A stretch of DNA of 64,000 nt from Chanos chanos. Lineage: Eukaryota > Chordata > Actinopteri > Gonorynchiformes > Chanidae. This document shows, piece after piece, positions 17,750-41,187 of this stretch (the first letter of the stretch is position 1; the number at the start of each line of letters is the position of its first letter). The DNA lies in assembly GCF_902362185.1 (NCBI RefSeq), contig NC_044503.1, positions 8,697,457 to 8,761,456 on the forward strand, written 5' to 3'. The notes under the pieces are model-generated. The model searched no databases. It was not told where the DNA came from and saw only the letters and a list, made by a program, of their open reading frames with translations. The translations under genes and the position numbers were made by a program.

Positions 17750-19978
17750 TCAGAACCGGAAACCGTAAGGATCATTGTAGCAGAAGGGCTTGGTCTCATT
17801 AACCGTGCAGAGCAGATCCTGCACACGCCTGGCCCGCCGCTCTTCCAGTACCAGCCTGCGGGAGCGCTCTCGAGCAGCCTGCTGCTCTGCCCTCTTCTCC
17901 GCTCGTTTCCTCCTCAGCCACCTGTGGAAACCATACCCACAGCACAGAGGGGGAACAGACTGTCCGTCACGCACTATCCTGATGATGCCGTTACAGGGAA
18001 GCTTTTATAAAAATCAGGACGAGGTCTTTACTCCCTTTCACGTCTTCACATTTCGTCCTTTTCACATCACATCCTATTTAGAGCGAATCAAGTCTTAAGG
18101 TCCATTTTACTGCATTCTTTTGCCAAAGACTAACCTTTGCTTTATCGCCCGTTAAACGGAGCCTTTTCTCTGAACCCCTTTCACGCGTCTTTTGCCGTTT
18201 TTCTTTCTTTCCCAGACACATACGCAACATAATATTTAATGGTGCCGCACTCACGTTTTAAAGGCTCTCTCACACTCTTCGCGGTTGCGGAAGTAGAATC
18301 CACTCTCCTGCTCCAGTTTCTTCATTTCTTCCAGCTGTCTCTCTCTCAGCTGTTGTTCCTGCTTCCTCTGTAGCCAGACTTTAAAGGCCTTATGAGGGTC
18401 ACAGTACTCCCTCTGGACGCACAAAGAATACAATACACAGCACTATATAAAAGTAACTCAGATGCTCGCACGACTCTTGCGTTAGTCAATAAACACCTTA
18501 CTACCTTAAGAATATTACCTCATGTGTTTCAAAGAAATTACATTCCCAACTCTGCTGTCAATATGAGAAAATATGAATTTTTGACTAAATGGTACCGCCT
18601 AGTGGACACACCATGCAGCTCATCCTCTCCATCTCCTGGGCCTTCTGGACCCGCCGCTCTTCTTGTAACTGGTCTCTCTTCTTCATCAGCCACGCCCGGA
18701 ATGCCATCTCATTCTCCTGCCGTCTCTGCTCCTCTTCTTCGTGCTTCCGCTGCTCCTCCTGATGGACACAAGGAGAAGGAGAGACGGAGAAAAAGAAAGG
18801 GAGCGAGTGAGCGAGCCAGAGAAAAAACAGATGAGTTCATGGTGCTAATTTTCAGGAGTTAAAACAGTGTATTAGTGATGCAATTTTTTGAAGCGTATTC
18901 TAACGCTATCATAATCATTGCTTATAATGAAAGTCAATGGTAATTTTTCTTTAATAATTGAACTGATTTCTCTAGGCCCCACTTCTTTCGCAAGCCTCTC
19001 CCTCCTCTGCCGGAGTTTGGTAAGCTGCTCTTTCTGCTGTGGTGAGAGAGTATACGTGGCAAACGAGGGTGTGCCACTGGCTGACTGGACCCTCCTTTTA
19101 GTACCCAGCCTCGTCCCACTGCGTAGGCTGTGAGTGGCAGAACTAGGCCTGTTCCTGGGAAGAGCTGGAGGTTTAGGGGCGTGTAGCGATTCAGTCTTTA
19201 TGGAATGAGCAGAGCTGGAGTCGAGCTGTCTCGGAGAAGCAGAGGGGCTTTTGCTTTGGAAGACGGGGGAGCCACGCCGAGAGCTGTCCCCGTAAGAGGA
19301 GGGCAAAGGGGGGAGTAAACCATGACTCTCCACATCTTTCAAACTGACCAAATCAAACTTCCCGTCTTTTTCCACCAAAACACGTCCCTCTTTGCCGGCT
19401 CCACTGTAGCTCTCCTCCCCAGCTGCTCTGTCTACTGCTGTGCTCTCATCGCGCTGTGAAATCTTTAGTTTAAACATCTTCTCTGACACGTCGACCTCTG
19501 AGTCCCTGTGGAGGGCGCTCTCGTGCTCTTCTTCGGTCTCGTCGTTCCTCTGAGGAGCTCCGTCTCGTTGGTACTCCTGTGCCGGTACCACCAGGTCCAC
19601 TAAGGTGTCTTTGAACTGAAGTCGTCTGCGGCGTGTGTGATTGGGCGGCTCCTGGTTCTGAAGCTGTCGATTGGCCTGTTGGATTTTCTCCAGGATGTAT
19701 TTCTTTTCCTCGTCCAGCATGTCCTCCGGGGTCTCCGGTGAGACGGCGCGGTCTTTGCGGTGAACGTTGTCGTCCGGTTCCACGACGCCTTCCAGTGGCT
19801 CCATTGGTGTGGGCCACCTCTCTTCCTCTCCTTCCTCCTGCCCATTTTTCTCTTTCTGTTCCTCGTCCTTCTTCTTCATTTGCTCCTCATCCTCCTCCAG
19901 TTCCTTATCTATTTCTGCCTCAATGTCTTCATAATCAGGGTCCTGTGAGAAATATAATGGATGGCAGTTAAGTTAATA

Positions 19979-20009
<31 letters not shown>

Positions 20010-20383
20010 GTCAAAAGAAGATGTCTGCAATAGTCTTGCTCGATACACAGTGCGCACTGGAAAGAGAGACACAGATACACAGAGTGTAAGTGCTTAATAA
20101 TGTATCTTAATGACACATACTTCACTGGTTCAGTGAAAGTGTATAGAAGTGTGTCAGCGGGGTGGATTTCACATGCAGACGTTGATACAGGGCAACCAGT
20201 AATGGAACACCACTCAATGACACAATTTCATGGGTACAGTAAACTATGGACCTATTTCTCACAAACATCACAATACTGTACCTGATCTTCACTTTTTCCC
20301 TCCTCGCTGATCAGCCAGTCTAAATCCTTCTCAAAATCATCCTCATACTCATCCTGGGTCTTGCTGCTTGGAGTCTGACTCAT
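17750..20383 (-). CDS. ccdc181: Coiled-coil domain-containing protein 181
   Basis: Microtubule-binding protein of sperm flagella and motile cilia in mammals. Exons in transcription order: 20282-20383, 18983-19942, 18612-18758, 18255-18412, 17750-17921. The joins keep phase and give 512 residues (human about 509). The N-terminus is acidic and matches human in EYEDDFEKDL. NRQLQNQEP and LQFKDTLVDL follow near residues 110-140, then VEKDGKFDLVSL. A low-complexity Ser/Pro stretch leads into a highly charged C-terminal coiled coil (about residues 310-512). That region has repeated A-F-x-x-W-L-x-x-K/R units (FRAWLMKKR, FKVWLQRKQ, FKTWLRRKR) and the ending NETKPFCYND. A probable acceptor at 20406-20407 places part of the 5'UTR in the first coding exon. 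One donor (GTGGGG at 18982) is weak but preserves frame and homology. Confidence 0.93.
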
Positions 20384-22162
20384 TTTTCCTCTCTATTAGC
20401 TCTGACTGAAAATAAAATGATTAGATGTCACAAAACAAACACCACAGAGAAAAACAACCTGCCACTTTGTGCGTCGCTGTGCCTGAAAGTATGATTCCAA
20501 CTATTGTGTTTTCTCTATAAATCATGGTATTACGAAAATGGGCCCGAATACTCGTTGAATTGTTTTACTTTAATCAGAAAACCACTTTTTTTTTTTTTTT
20601 TTTTTTTTACAAATTCTATGTATTTGCACTATGTACTTTAAGGGGGAAGAACATCTACTACTTTGACACCTAGACATGAACACAATTAATATCTGTGGAA
20701 AGTTTTACGTGACTGTCAACTCCAGCATCCCCTTTAAACATGCTTGCTTCTCATTGTGTCTAACTTGGGGGGAAAATATTCAACGTTGTATGCTTATATA
20801 TTTAATGTTCTATATATTACACGCGTTTTGACTTTCAGAATGATTCTTTTTACATTAGATTGCTGTTCAAGACATGGGTGTAATTTCCGCTGCATGTTTT
20901 AGTGTGTTGAGGAAATGAAAAAGTAAGAGGTATTTGCCCATAAGCAGTGAACATGGAACCAGTCTCACCCTGGAACATAGAACATGGAATATTACAAGCA
21001 TTAACCCACGTGCTGCCCCCTGGCCAACACTTACAGAGGACGCAATTGCTCTGTTTAGAAAATGTACTGGAAAGGTTTTCTCAAGAGCAATGAAAGTATT
21101 AAAAAAACATTTGAAATCTTTTCCAATCAGAGTTGGTAAGGTGCGTGCAAACACAGAGGTCAGTCTGCAATCAGCACACAAAATTATTATTAGAAAAAAA
21201 AAAAACGAATATACAGAATGCTCAGTTTGGTGCTGTTCTAAACTGCAGCGAAATAGATTTTTCTTTAGAACATCTCTACTTTGTTCCAGCCTGTCACACT
21301 TGCCTTGCAACCTGGTCTCCCCTGGCACTTGAGAACTGACTCGTTCCACTCACAGAAGAGAAACCAATTACTCTTTACCCACACGGAATAATCCAGCTCC
21401 CTCCAATAATGCGGTCTCTTTTTGTTTGTTGACGAGCAAAATACTTGTTGTATTCGTGCTGTCTCATCAACAGGCTTCCTTTTTATTTCCAACCATTTAG
21501 CCACTGATGACACCTGTGCATGTAACAGAAGCCAGATAATCCTCTCCGGTAGCCTAGACCTCCAAACAGGCTATAACAGGTGTTGTCATAGAGACGTACA
21601 ACACGCCTAATCGTAAGAGTTCGTGCATGCGCGGTAGATTTAGTGCAACTAGGTGATGGGGTCGAAACAATCCCTCTTGTGCAATACGTGACTGGCGACT
21701 GTGTAATCATAAGACAAAGCAGTTATTTGACAAGTATTGTAGTATTTTGTCAGGCACTGGGAATCTAACATTCGGGGAGCATTTGTACAATTGTAGACAG
21801 GGGCATGTTTTATTTTAATTCTCTCGGAAGACCAAACTACAACTGATTATGCAGCTATACAAGAAAAGTAATACTACAACTTTGACTAAATTACATGCTG
21901 TTTTGAACGTCAGCAGAAGAAACGCCTCTAAAACGCTGTAGTTTCTGGGACTTGGAGTCTTTTAGCTAAATGATCAGGTTCAATTTCTTGTGTGAAGGAC
22001 ACAATTTCCCATAATGCACATCTAAACAAACGCCTTCTGTGACTGAACACGATTCTCGATGCAGAAGTGTCAAACCTGCTACGTGCGAAACTACACATGA
22101 TTACTTTAAATTTGGGTGTGATTCGTTAATCTCGGTTATTGTTTTCTGTTAAACTTGCAGAC
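20384..22162. promoter_or_regulatory. Divergent intergenic region between ccdc181 and cpox
   Basis: About 1.8 kb separates the two outward-facing start codons. It holds a poly(T) run (20587-20608), no supportable exon, and promoter-like motifs at both sides: an NRF1-like GCATGCGC near 21625 and a ZNF143/Staf-like site near 22005. Short open frames around 20934-21349 exist on both strands but show no family similarity. Confidence 0.4.
22003..22020 (+). promoter_or_regulatory. ZNF143/Staf-type motif in the cpox promoter
   Basis: TTCCCATAATGCAC fits the known Staf binding consensus (YWCCCRNMATSCMYYRCR family) and lies about 145 bp upstream of the cpox ATG, where a core promoter is expected. No TATA box is evident. 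The motif match is seen directly. Its use by ZNF143/THAP11 is inferred. Confidence 0.45.
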
Positions 22163-25382
<3,220 letters not shown>

Positions 25383-26040
25383 GAGAGCGCAAATCGAATT
25401 CTCCTTTAATTTCAGACACACCCGTCCCGCCCGCTTTCTCAACGTGGTCACGTGACTTCTCTTGAGATATCCCATTTTGATTGGAGCAGGCGATACAGAC
25501 TTACTGTCTACTTGATCTTATTTGTTGACTCACTGCAAACCTGTCACTGCATTCAATGACTAACCCATTATGAACTTGCAGTGGTTTCGCCACTGAATGA
25601 TTGAACTCACCCAGATGACCACGTATGCTCTTTTGGGAGGAACATTAACAACAGGTTTCTCTGTTTCTGCTTGCTTGTGTGTGTGTGTCTGGTTGTGTCT
25701 ATGTAGCTTGCTTTGCTTTTCGCTTCTTTTTATACCATGGAGTCTTATGGACAATGTCAGTTCCGTGTGTGACGTTGGTAAGGGTAGCCTAAACACGACG
25801 AACCATGCTGAGCTGCCCACGTCAGCGGCGCTGTGTTAACGTCGTTATTTTGGCTGTATCAAAGAACTGTTTATTGCTCATCGTGCGGTCAGGATTTGTA
25901 CCGCTGTCATTCAGATCACAGGACTGCATGGTTTTTAATGATAATGGTCTATTTTTTTTTAAAGAAAAAGAAAAACTCAGAGGGTGAGAAATGAAACATA
26001 AATCAAGGTGTTTGTTTTTTGCTTTTTATGTGAAATCAAA

Positions 26041-26050
26041 AATAAATAAA
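26041..26050 (+). terminator. Overlapping AATAAA signals of cpox
   Basis: AATAAATAAA supplies two overlapping poly(A) hexamers about 660 bp after the cpox stop, followed by a T/G-rich stretch (GTCTTTTGTAATACC). The region 25383-26040 is therefore the likely cpox 3'UTR. Confidence 0.6.
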
Positions 26051-28411
26051 ACGTCTTTTGTAATACCTGACATGTTAAAGGCAACTTTCAAAACAACTTG
26101 ACGTCGGTTCAAATTGTAATTGCTAAGGGAACGCTCATAATTCATGAAAGTTAACAAGCAGTAGATTGACACAGTTGAGTAAACATCTGTAAAACATCAT
26201 AAACACATCAATGCACAGGCAATCCCTTCGCCTTCAAAACAGAATATCTCCACAGTGAGTTAATGAGTTACCAGATACCTATGGGAATGTTTGAATAATA
26301 AGAGGGAGTAGCCAGGCAGCAAAAGAAAAAACAACACTTTTTTCAACTTCACTTAGAACTAGTTTAGAGAGCAACATATTTAAATGAGTGGAAAAGACAC
26401 AGTGCCTGCATAGGGAGGTGAATAAACGTTTTGGAAGATAGCACAGTATGTCTTGTGACCCTGGCAAGTCCTATATTATAAAATACTCTGCTCTATTCTC
26501 TTCACATGGAACACTAATTTTAAAAACTGAATTGGAGCATCAGTATCACACCAGATATAATAAAGGTGCACACACAAAAATCAGTTGAAAATGTTTTATT
26601 ACAAATAAAACAAGCGCATTTGTTTTCAAATGAGGAAAGAAAGGCAAAAACAACAGGTTTTTGCATATTATATACACATAATTTCATCTCTGTGTAAGAT
26701 GTAGCAAAAAAAAAAAAAAAAAAAACTTTCAATGTGTTATAACACACCACACTAATAACTATCAGAGGAGTCTCAGCCAGTGCACAATCAACAGCTAATG
26801 CTGAGACTCAGGTTGACAGTGCATTCCAATTCATCGATACACAGTTTATAGCATCACAAATATCCTACTATCAGAGCACATATAAAACAAATACAGTTTT
26901 AGGCAGAGAGCAGTTCTGTGTGAATATAAACTCCTTCGTGAAACCTCTTGTTTTACTAATTGCATATTTGAAATAGGATGGACCTAAGTTGCTGTATATA
27001 AAATAAAATAAAAATAAAAAACACTTAACAGCCTCTGCCACATTTTCACCGTTAATTAAAGAGCCATTCAAGGCCTGAAAAAAGTGCATTCGTTCACTTC
27101 ATTACGTCACCTCACTGCAATACAAAAAAAAGAAAATGCATATTCCTTTGAAATGACATTTTCACACGCCTGCAAATCTGTACATTAGTCATTTTTACAT
27201 GATATTTCCACACGCACATACTTCCTGTTTGTTCATAAAAAATAATTATTGAATTAAATTCTTTAATAATTTATTGATTAATCTGGTGGAATTTTTTTTT
27301 TAAAAAAATGAAATGTTACTCATTAAAACTATTCTAACCATAACATTAGTTTCTATGGCATTTTCTCAAATTCAGTCGTCGACTGATTCTGTTGTGTGCA
27401 GAGTTTGAGAAAACTTGCTTGTAATGCAAGTGGTGCCATATGTCACCATAGCACCGTGACAGTCATCTGAATTCAGTTTAAATTCAAAACCTGATTAATT
27501 AGTTGATGAGTTCAATTGCTTAGTTATCACAGTCCTGAATGTAGTTTCACTGGAGGCCTATGTTTAAGGACCATTCCCAGTTTCCTGACTTCAATTTCAA
27601 AGCTGTTCTCAGTTCTTAGTCCAAACTGAGTCCCAGGCTATGAGGTCATCTGACTCCAAGTGAAAAAAACGGTAAGAAGGAAGAAAGTAGTAAACTACTG
27701 TCAGGTATGTGCATAGTGAGCTGAAACTCAGTAAAACGTCAAGTGACAAACTCCCTTCCTACGGCCAAAAACAAAACACTAAAATTAGGATGTTACAAAC
27801 ATGTCCATTTGACATGGTCATCTGTGTATGGCCACACTATATATGAAATAAAGCTATATGGGAATAGATTAAGTTAGCAATAGTTGCTCTCGTAATAGAA
27901 CAAACTAATGCATCTCAAGTGAGGAGAAAAACAGAACTAGAAGAAAATCTCAGCGTTAATTCTAAAAAGAAGAAAAGCGCATTTCCCAGAACAGCACAAT
28001 ACCACACCTTACGCCTTTGTTTCGCTATGACTATTGGAATCAACCTCTTCACTCCATTGCAAAAAACAAACAAAAAAAAAAAGACATTCTGAATCTTCTG
28101 AAAGATTTTAATTTTACTTTGAACTCCTCATTGTGTAGTGATGAATTTGTCTACCTAACATTGCTTTATGTCTTAAACGTCAACGTTTATTGCAACATCT
28201 GGGATTTCAACTTGTATTTAGTTTCAGTAGAGAAAGTATAGTGTAACAATAAATAAATCTGAGCTTTGAAGTATTATGAATCTCTGCTACACAAGGAATG
28301 AACCACTGGTTACGTGGTCAGTAACAAATTACCTGAAGGTAACCTCACCTGAACTCAAGAATAGATTTGGACTACTCTGTCCCGGTAACGTTATAGCGGA
28401 CAATCTGAGAC
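26051..28411. other. Intergenic AT-rich stretch without recognisable genes
   Basis: About 2.4 kb between the cpox 3' end and the LINE fragment. It contains a poly(A) run (26706-26725) and AT-rich sequence, and no open frame resembling a known protein. Part of it could be the distal 3'UTR of prrg1 (minus strand), interrupted by the LINE fragment. Confidence 0.4.
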
Positions 28412-29131
28412 GCAACTGTGCTTGCTTACCGTTCTACTGGCTGGCTTGCCGGCCTGCGCCATCAGGCCGCTCCAGCTCGTGCAGAACGCCGCTGCACGCC
28501 TAGTATTCAACCTCCCTAAGCACTCTCATGTCACTCCGCTGCTTACTGCACTCCACTGGCTTCCGGTAGCAGCCCGCATCCAGTTCAAGACACTGGTGCT
28601 GGCCTACCAGGCCACAAGAGGCTCTGCCCCATCATACCTTCAGTCTCTTATAACGCCTTACACCCCAACTAGGACCCTCCGCTCCACGTCCTCCGGACAA
28701 CTGACGGTCCCCTCACTCCGGGAACCCGGCAGCCGCTCCTCCCGACCACGCCTCTTCTCTGCCATTGCCCCGAGGTGGTGGAACGACCTCCCCCATGCAG
28801 TCAAGACTGCGGAGTCTCTTACCATCTTCCGCAGGAAACTGAAAACCCACCTCTTTAGAACACACCTGTCCCCCAATGCCTAACCTCCCTTCCCCCAATG
28901 CCTAACCTCCCTTCCCTAGAGAAAAAAAAAAAAAAAAAAAAAAAAAATTACCTTTGTCTTGTATTTCTGTTTGTAAAAGTATCCCAGGGGCGCAATGCGA
29001 AAGGGCAATTTGACGCTCAGTCTTATTATGAACTCTGTTGAAGGTATTAGAAATCCGACTGATGCACCAATTGTAAGTCGCTTTGGAAAAAAGCGTCTGC
29101 CAAATAACTAAATTGTAAATTGTAAATTGTA
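28412..29131 (+). mobile_element. 5'-truncated L2-like LINE (reverse-transcriptase C-terminal end plus tail)
   Basis: A 154-codon frame (28422-28883) carries the end of a non-LTR retrotransposon ORF2: LQLVQNAAARLVFNLPKHS, LHWLPVAARIQFKTL, WWNDLPHAVKTAESL and FRRKLKTHLF, the pattern typical of fish L2 (Maui-like) elements. A poly(A) run (28921-28947) and about 180 bp of 3' sequence follow. It ends in three TAAATTG units (about 29108-29130), the short tandem 3' tail expected of L2/CR1-type elements. The rest of ORF2 is absent, so it is a dead-on-arrival 5' truncation. The surviving frame has no stop, suggesting moderate age. The 5' boundary is approximate. Confidence 0.85.
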
Positions 29132-29318
29132 CCGCCATCAAGCCTGGTTACTGTCAATTTATTCTCTGAAAAAGAATTAACAAGTGACTGGAAGAGAGAG
29201 GATGTGAGTAATTAGGTGAGTGATGAGAGGGGAAGTGAACAGTTGATTCAGAGGACGCCGGAGAAAAGAGGAAGGGTCGGTCTGAGGATGTTTCTGCATG
29301 GTACGTCTAAAGAGTCAT

Positions 29319-30777
<1,459 letters not shown>

Positions 30778-31514
30778 GATTCCTGCAGCTTCGCGAGGGG
30801 ATAACAGGTCCTGGAGACCGAAGTGAACACAAGAGGGGATTTCTTATTTATTTCAAGAAAACATATTCTCACAGCTGCACGCTGTTTGGTTAAGATTCCT
30901 TCGCTTGAACCTAGAAAATTCATGAATTTATGAATTCATTAGAAAAAAAATGCAATACGTTCTGGCATCATTTCTGTGCCCCACAGTAGCGCATTCACAT
31001 TGAACGTGTAATGTTAAATTACGTGTGATGTAATTTCTCGTGAATAATCAAAATCGTTCTCCCAAGTGTACAACCAGAATATCCCCTAGGAAATGCTAGC
31101 TCATTAGCTAACGTGTGTATAGTCGCTGACCTGGGTTGGTGTTACGACCACTGCTAGGACCGAAATAGAAACACGGACAACAATTAGACGACCGAAGGAC
31201 GGCCTCTCTTTGACCTTCCTGGTAAGGAATTGTGTATTACAATGAGCTCCCGTAACAAAATTAAACTAGACGAGAAGACACATTTCATAAGATACAACAT
31301 GGCATCTCTCGAAACAAGCAGAACACTGCCCTGCCGCTTTTTGCTGATGAGTATTGGCGCTGAGATTTACTCGCTGCCTACGACTACACAGCAAAGACAA
31401 AGATTCCATATGAAAAAAGACACACCGGATATAATTATCGATGTTGTAACTGTGATGTGAACTAGAATGACTATCTCTATGACTTTATATAAATCCAATA
31501 ACAAGTTTATTTAC

Positions 31515-31577
31515 CTGGTCGTTGCCTAGTGTGTCCACCGCCTTTCTCTCTGATGTTGCTGTAGGACGCATGCGCAC
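31515..31577 (-). promoter_or_regulatory. Candidate first non-coding exon and promoter of prrg1
   Basis: On the minus strand CAACGACCAG|GTAAAT forms a good donor whose exon edge is 31515. Immediately upstream is GTGCGCATGCGT (31566-31577 on the opposite strand), a close match to the NRF1 consensus. Both fit a short 5'UTR exon with a TATA-less promoter about 0.75 kb before the prrg1 start codon. Confidence 0.4.
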
Positions 31578-38762
<7,185 letters not shown>

Positions 38763-40501
38763 AGCTGCTTGACAACTAGAATGCTCTCAATGCACCCCAC
38801 CCCCAAAAAAAAACATCCTGTACACTGTTTGTGATAGAAGCTCATGCACTGAACTTTTTTCTCTTTACAGAACTGATTAGAAACTTCTAGACACATATGT
38901 ACACGCACTTGTAAACGTAGACAAAGGGTGTGGAATGAAACTGACCTCACTACGCGTGGATTAAAATCAGTCCATCACGGTCATCTTAAGCATTCACAGA
39001 ACTTCCATTCGGTCGCAACAATCATCTGGGTCTGTTGTATTGTTGTTTTCAAGTCTTATCTTTCCATTACAGTATCATTCAATGAAAGTGTACCATTAAA
39101 CTATCACTCTATCCAACTTTCTTCCTGCTTCATTCTATCATTCTCTCTGATCAACATCTGACCATCACATTCTGCCTCAGATGTCAGGTTCAAAGTCTCA
39201 CTGGAATAGATCAACCATGTGATGTGATCTCCAACAGAAAGCTGCAACTGTAGTAAGATTCGAAATTCCAGTTTTGAGTTTTCTGCATTTTTTTCCCCCC
39301 AATAATTAAACAGGGTTAGCACTGTAGATCTGAAATGTTGATGCCTTTTGGGAGGTAGACTTAGTAGTAAGATGATATGAAATGATATGTGAGATTATAA
39401 ATAATGATTGGTATAACTTTAGCATTCGGAGACAGATATCAGACGAAATGTATTTTCTGTAAAGCGTCTGATTAAGGCTGTTCTGATGCGGCAGGAACGA
39501 ACGTATGACTTAGGTCCCGTAGGACAGTAATGAAACTTTCATTACTCCCTAGGGCTTTTCAAAGATTCACATTACAGGGCAGTTAGAACACCATTTAAGA
39601 CCAACCGCCCTTAGGATACGACATCTTCGCTTATTCAAACCTGTTCACTTCTCCAGGTAATCATTTTTAGGAAAGGACAACCTTATATAAAGAACCAGGT
39701 CTAGTTAGTTCATGTGGGTTACTGCCTTTGATCTCTTAACAACACAGTGTATTCACACTCTTAGTTGGGAAGCATCTATGAATTATTCTGAGTGCTACAT
39801 ATCAAGTATGTATACAAGTATTGTGAATTTTATATGGGTAGCAATGATTTTCACTCACACTTGTTATGTCCAACCTCTCTCTTTTCACAGCGTCTGTTCA
39901 AACAACAGTGTCTTAGACTTTCAGTAGAGAATTATATTTAGCAGTGTACAAAATAGGTCTTGCTGTTTAGCCAAGCCTTGAAAAAAAATAGTTTAGTTTC
40001 TGATCTGTATGGAAAAAAAAGTGGAGTTAATAATCATTCTTTGGATAAATACCAGTACAGGTAGACGATGATGGAGAATAGAATTGTGTCTCGTAGCACT
40101 GTCGATCCAAAGTGTGCATGTGTGTATTTGGGTGTGAGATAAAACATTCATTGTTTTCAGTATGTGTGTGTGAATGTGTGTATGGGAGTTTCCTGCTGGA
40201 GATATTTTTTGCTCCAAAAAAGCAGTTGTTACATTGATTTATATACTAACAAAATTAAAAAAAAAAGTGAAGAGACCAAAAATGTTGTTTTCATTTATAA
40301 GATACATTGTGTGTGTATTCAGTGAATGATGGCTTTGATTGGTGGCTGGGTGGGAATTCATTATACAAAACTGACAAGAGGGGATCACTGATTGGTCAGA
40401 GAAGACCTGCTGAAGAGGAGAGGTTTTCCTGAAAAGAAGTATGATATCATAGTCTTCATTTTTCCCCATTCGGTCTCTATATATCACATAGAATCAGCTC
40501 C
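38763..40501. other. 3' flank of tmem47 and convergent gap to tab3
   Basis: Probable tmem47 3'UTR followed by intergenic DNA. I found no canonical AATAAA on the plus strand close to the stop, so the tmem47 3' end is not placed. No coding potential is supported. Confidence 0.4.
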
Positions 40502-40507
40502 TTTATT
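40502..40507 (-). terminator. Candidate poly(A) signal of tab3
   Basis: TTTATT on the plus strand gives AATAAA on the minus strand, about 680 bp after the tab3 stop codon. It defines a plausible 3'UTR of 40508-41187. Confidence 0.45.
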
Positions 40508-41187
40508 AAGTACAGCAACTTGAGGCATTTGCACAGAAAATCAACATCTCTAACACAGAATACAGTGTAATATGCATAAAAGTACCAGGTATATATTCAT
40601 TTTGCAAGTCTCTTTAGTGTTCTTCATTCATTGGGAGGAGCTCTCACAGAGCAGATACAGTGTAAAGTCTACATAAGATTAAACAGACCCCTGTAATGAT
40701 CATTACATTGTTCCAAACTGTCAAGGAGTGCAGCCCTGCGTTACCACCGGGCTCATTTGTGTAAACATTGCAGTCTCGTTCTGCGTGGAATGGTAGCTTG
40801 GTAAATCATGCCTCCTTCCCATCCCAAAGCTCCGCCCACTTCAAAACCACACCCCTTCAGACCGCTCACAGCCAGTCACTCCCTTATACATATATTTATC
40901 ACATCCACGAGCGCAGTGTCCCTCTTTCCTCTTTTAAAGCATCTTCTTTCAGTAGAAAATACAAGTGCAGGAAGCTCCTTAAGAGGCCATGGAAGGGAGG
41001 GGTGGGGCCAGTTGGATGGGGGGCGGCTCTTCCTCAGCAGGGTTTGCTCTGTTAATGCTGGGTAGGAGTGAGGGTATAAGGGGGAAATGAGCAGGGCCCA
41101 GAGGTTGATCGATGGAACTGAAGATTAGTGGGGAGATGGGAGGGGCTAGTAATATACTGGGCAGGGCTTCAGTGGTGTCGGTACGGC

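Noticed and set aside
19470-19845. Secondary minus-strand frames within the large ccdc181 exon
   Set aside because: They are out-of-frame shadows of the ccdc181 coding sequence; the true frame matches human CCDC181.
20867-21349. Overlapping open frames on both strands (160 and 132 codons) between ccdc181 and cpox
   Set aside because: No recognisable domain, opposite-strand shadows of each other, and no splice or promoter context.
28422-28883. 153-residue open frame as a host gene
   Set aside because: It is the reverse-transcriptase C-terminal end of an L2-like LINE with a typical tandem-repeat 3' tail.
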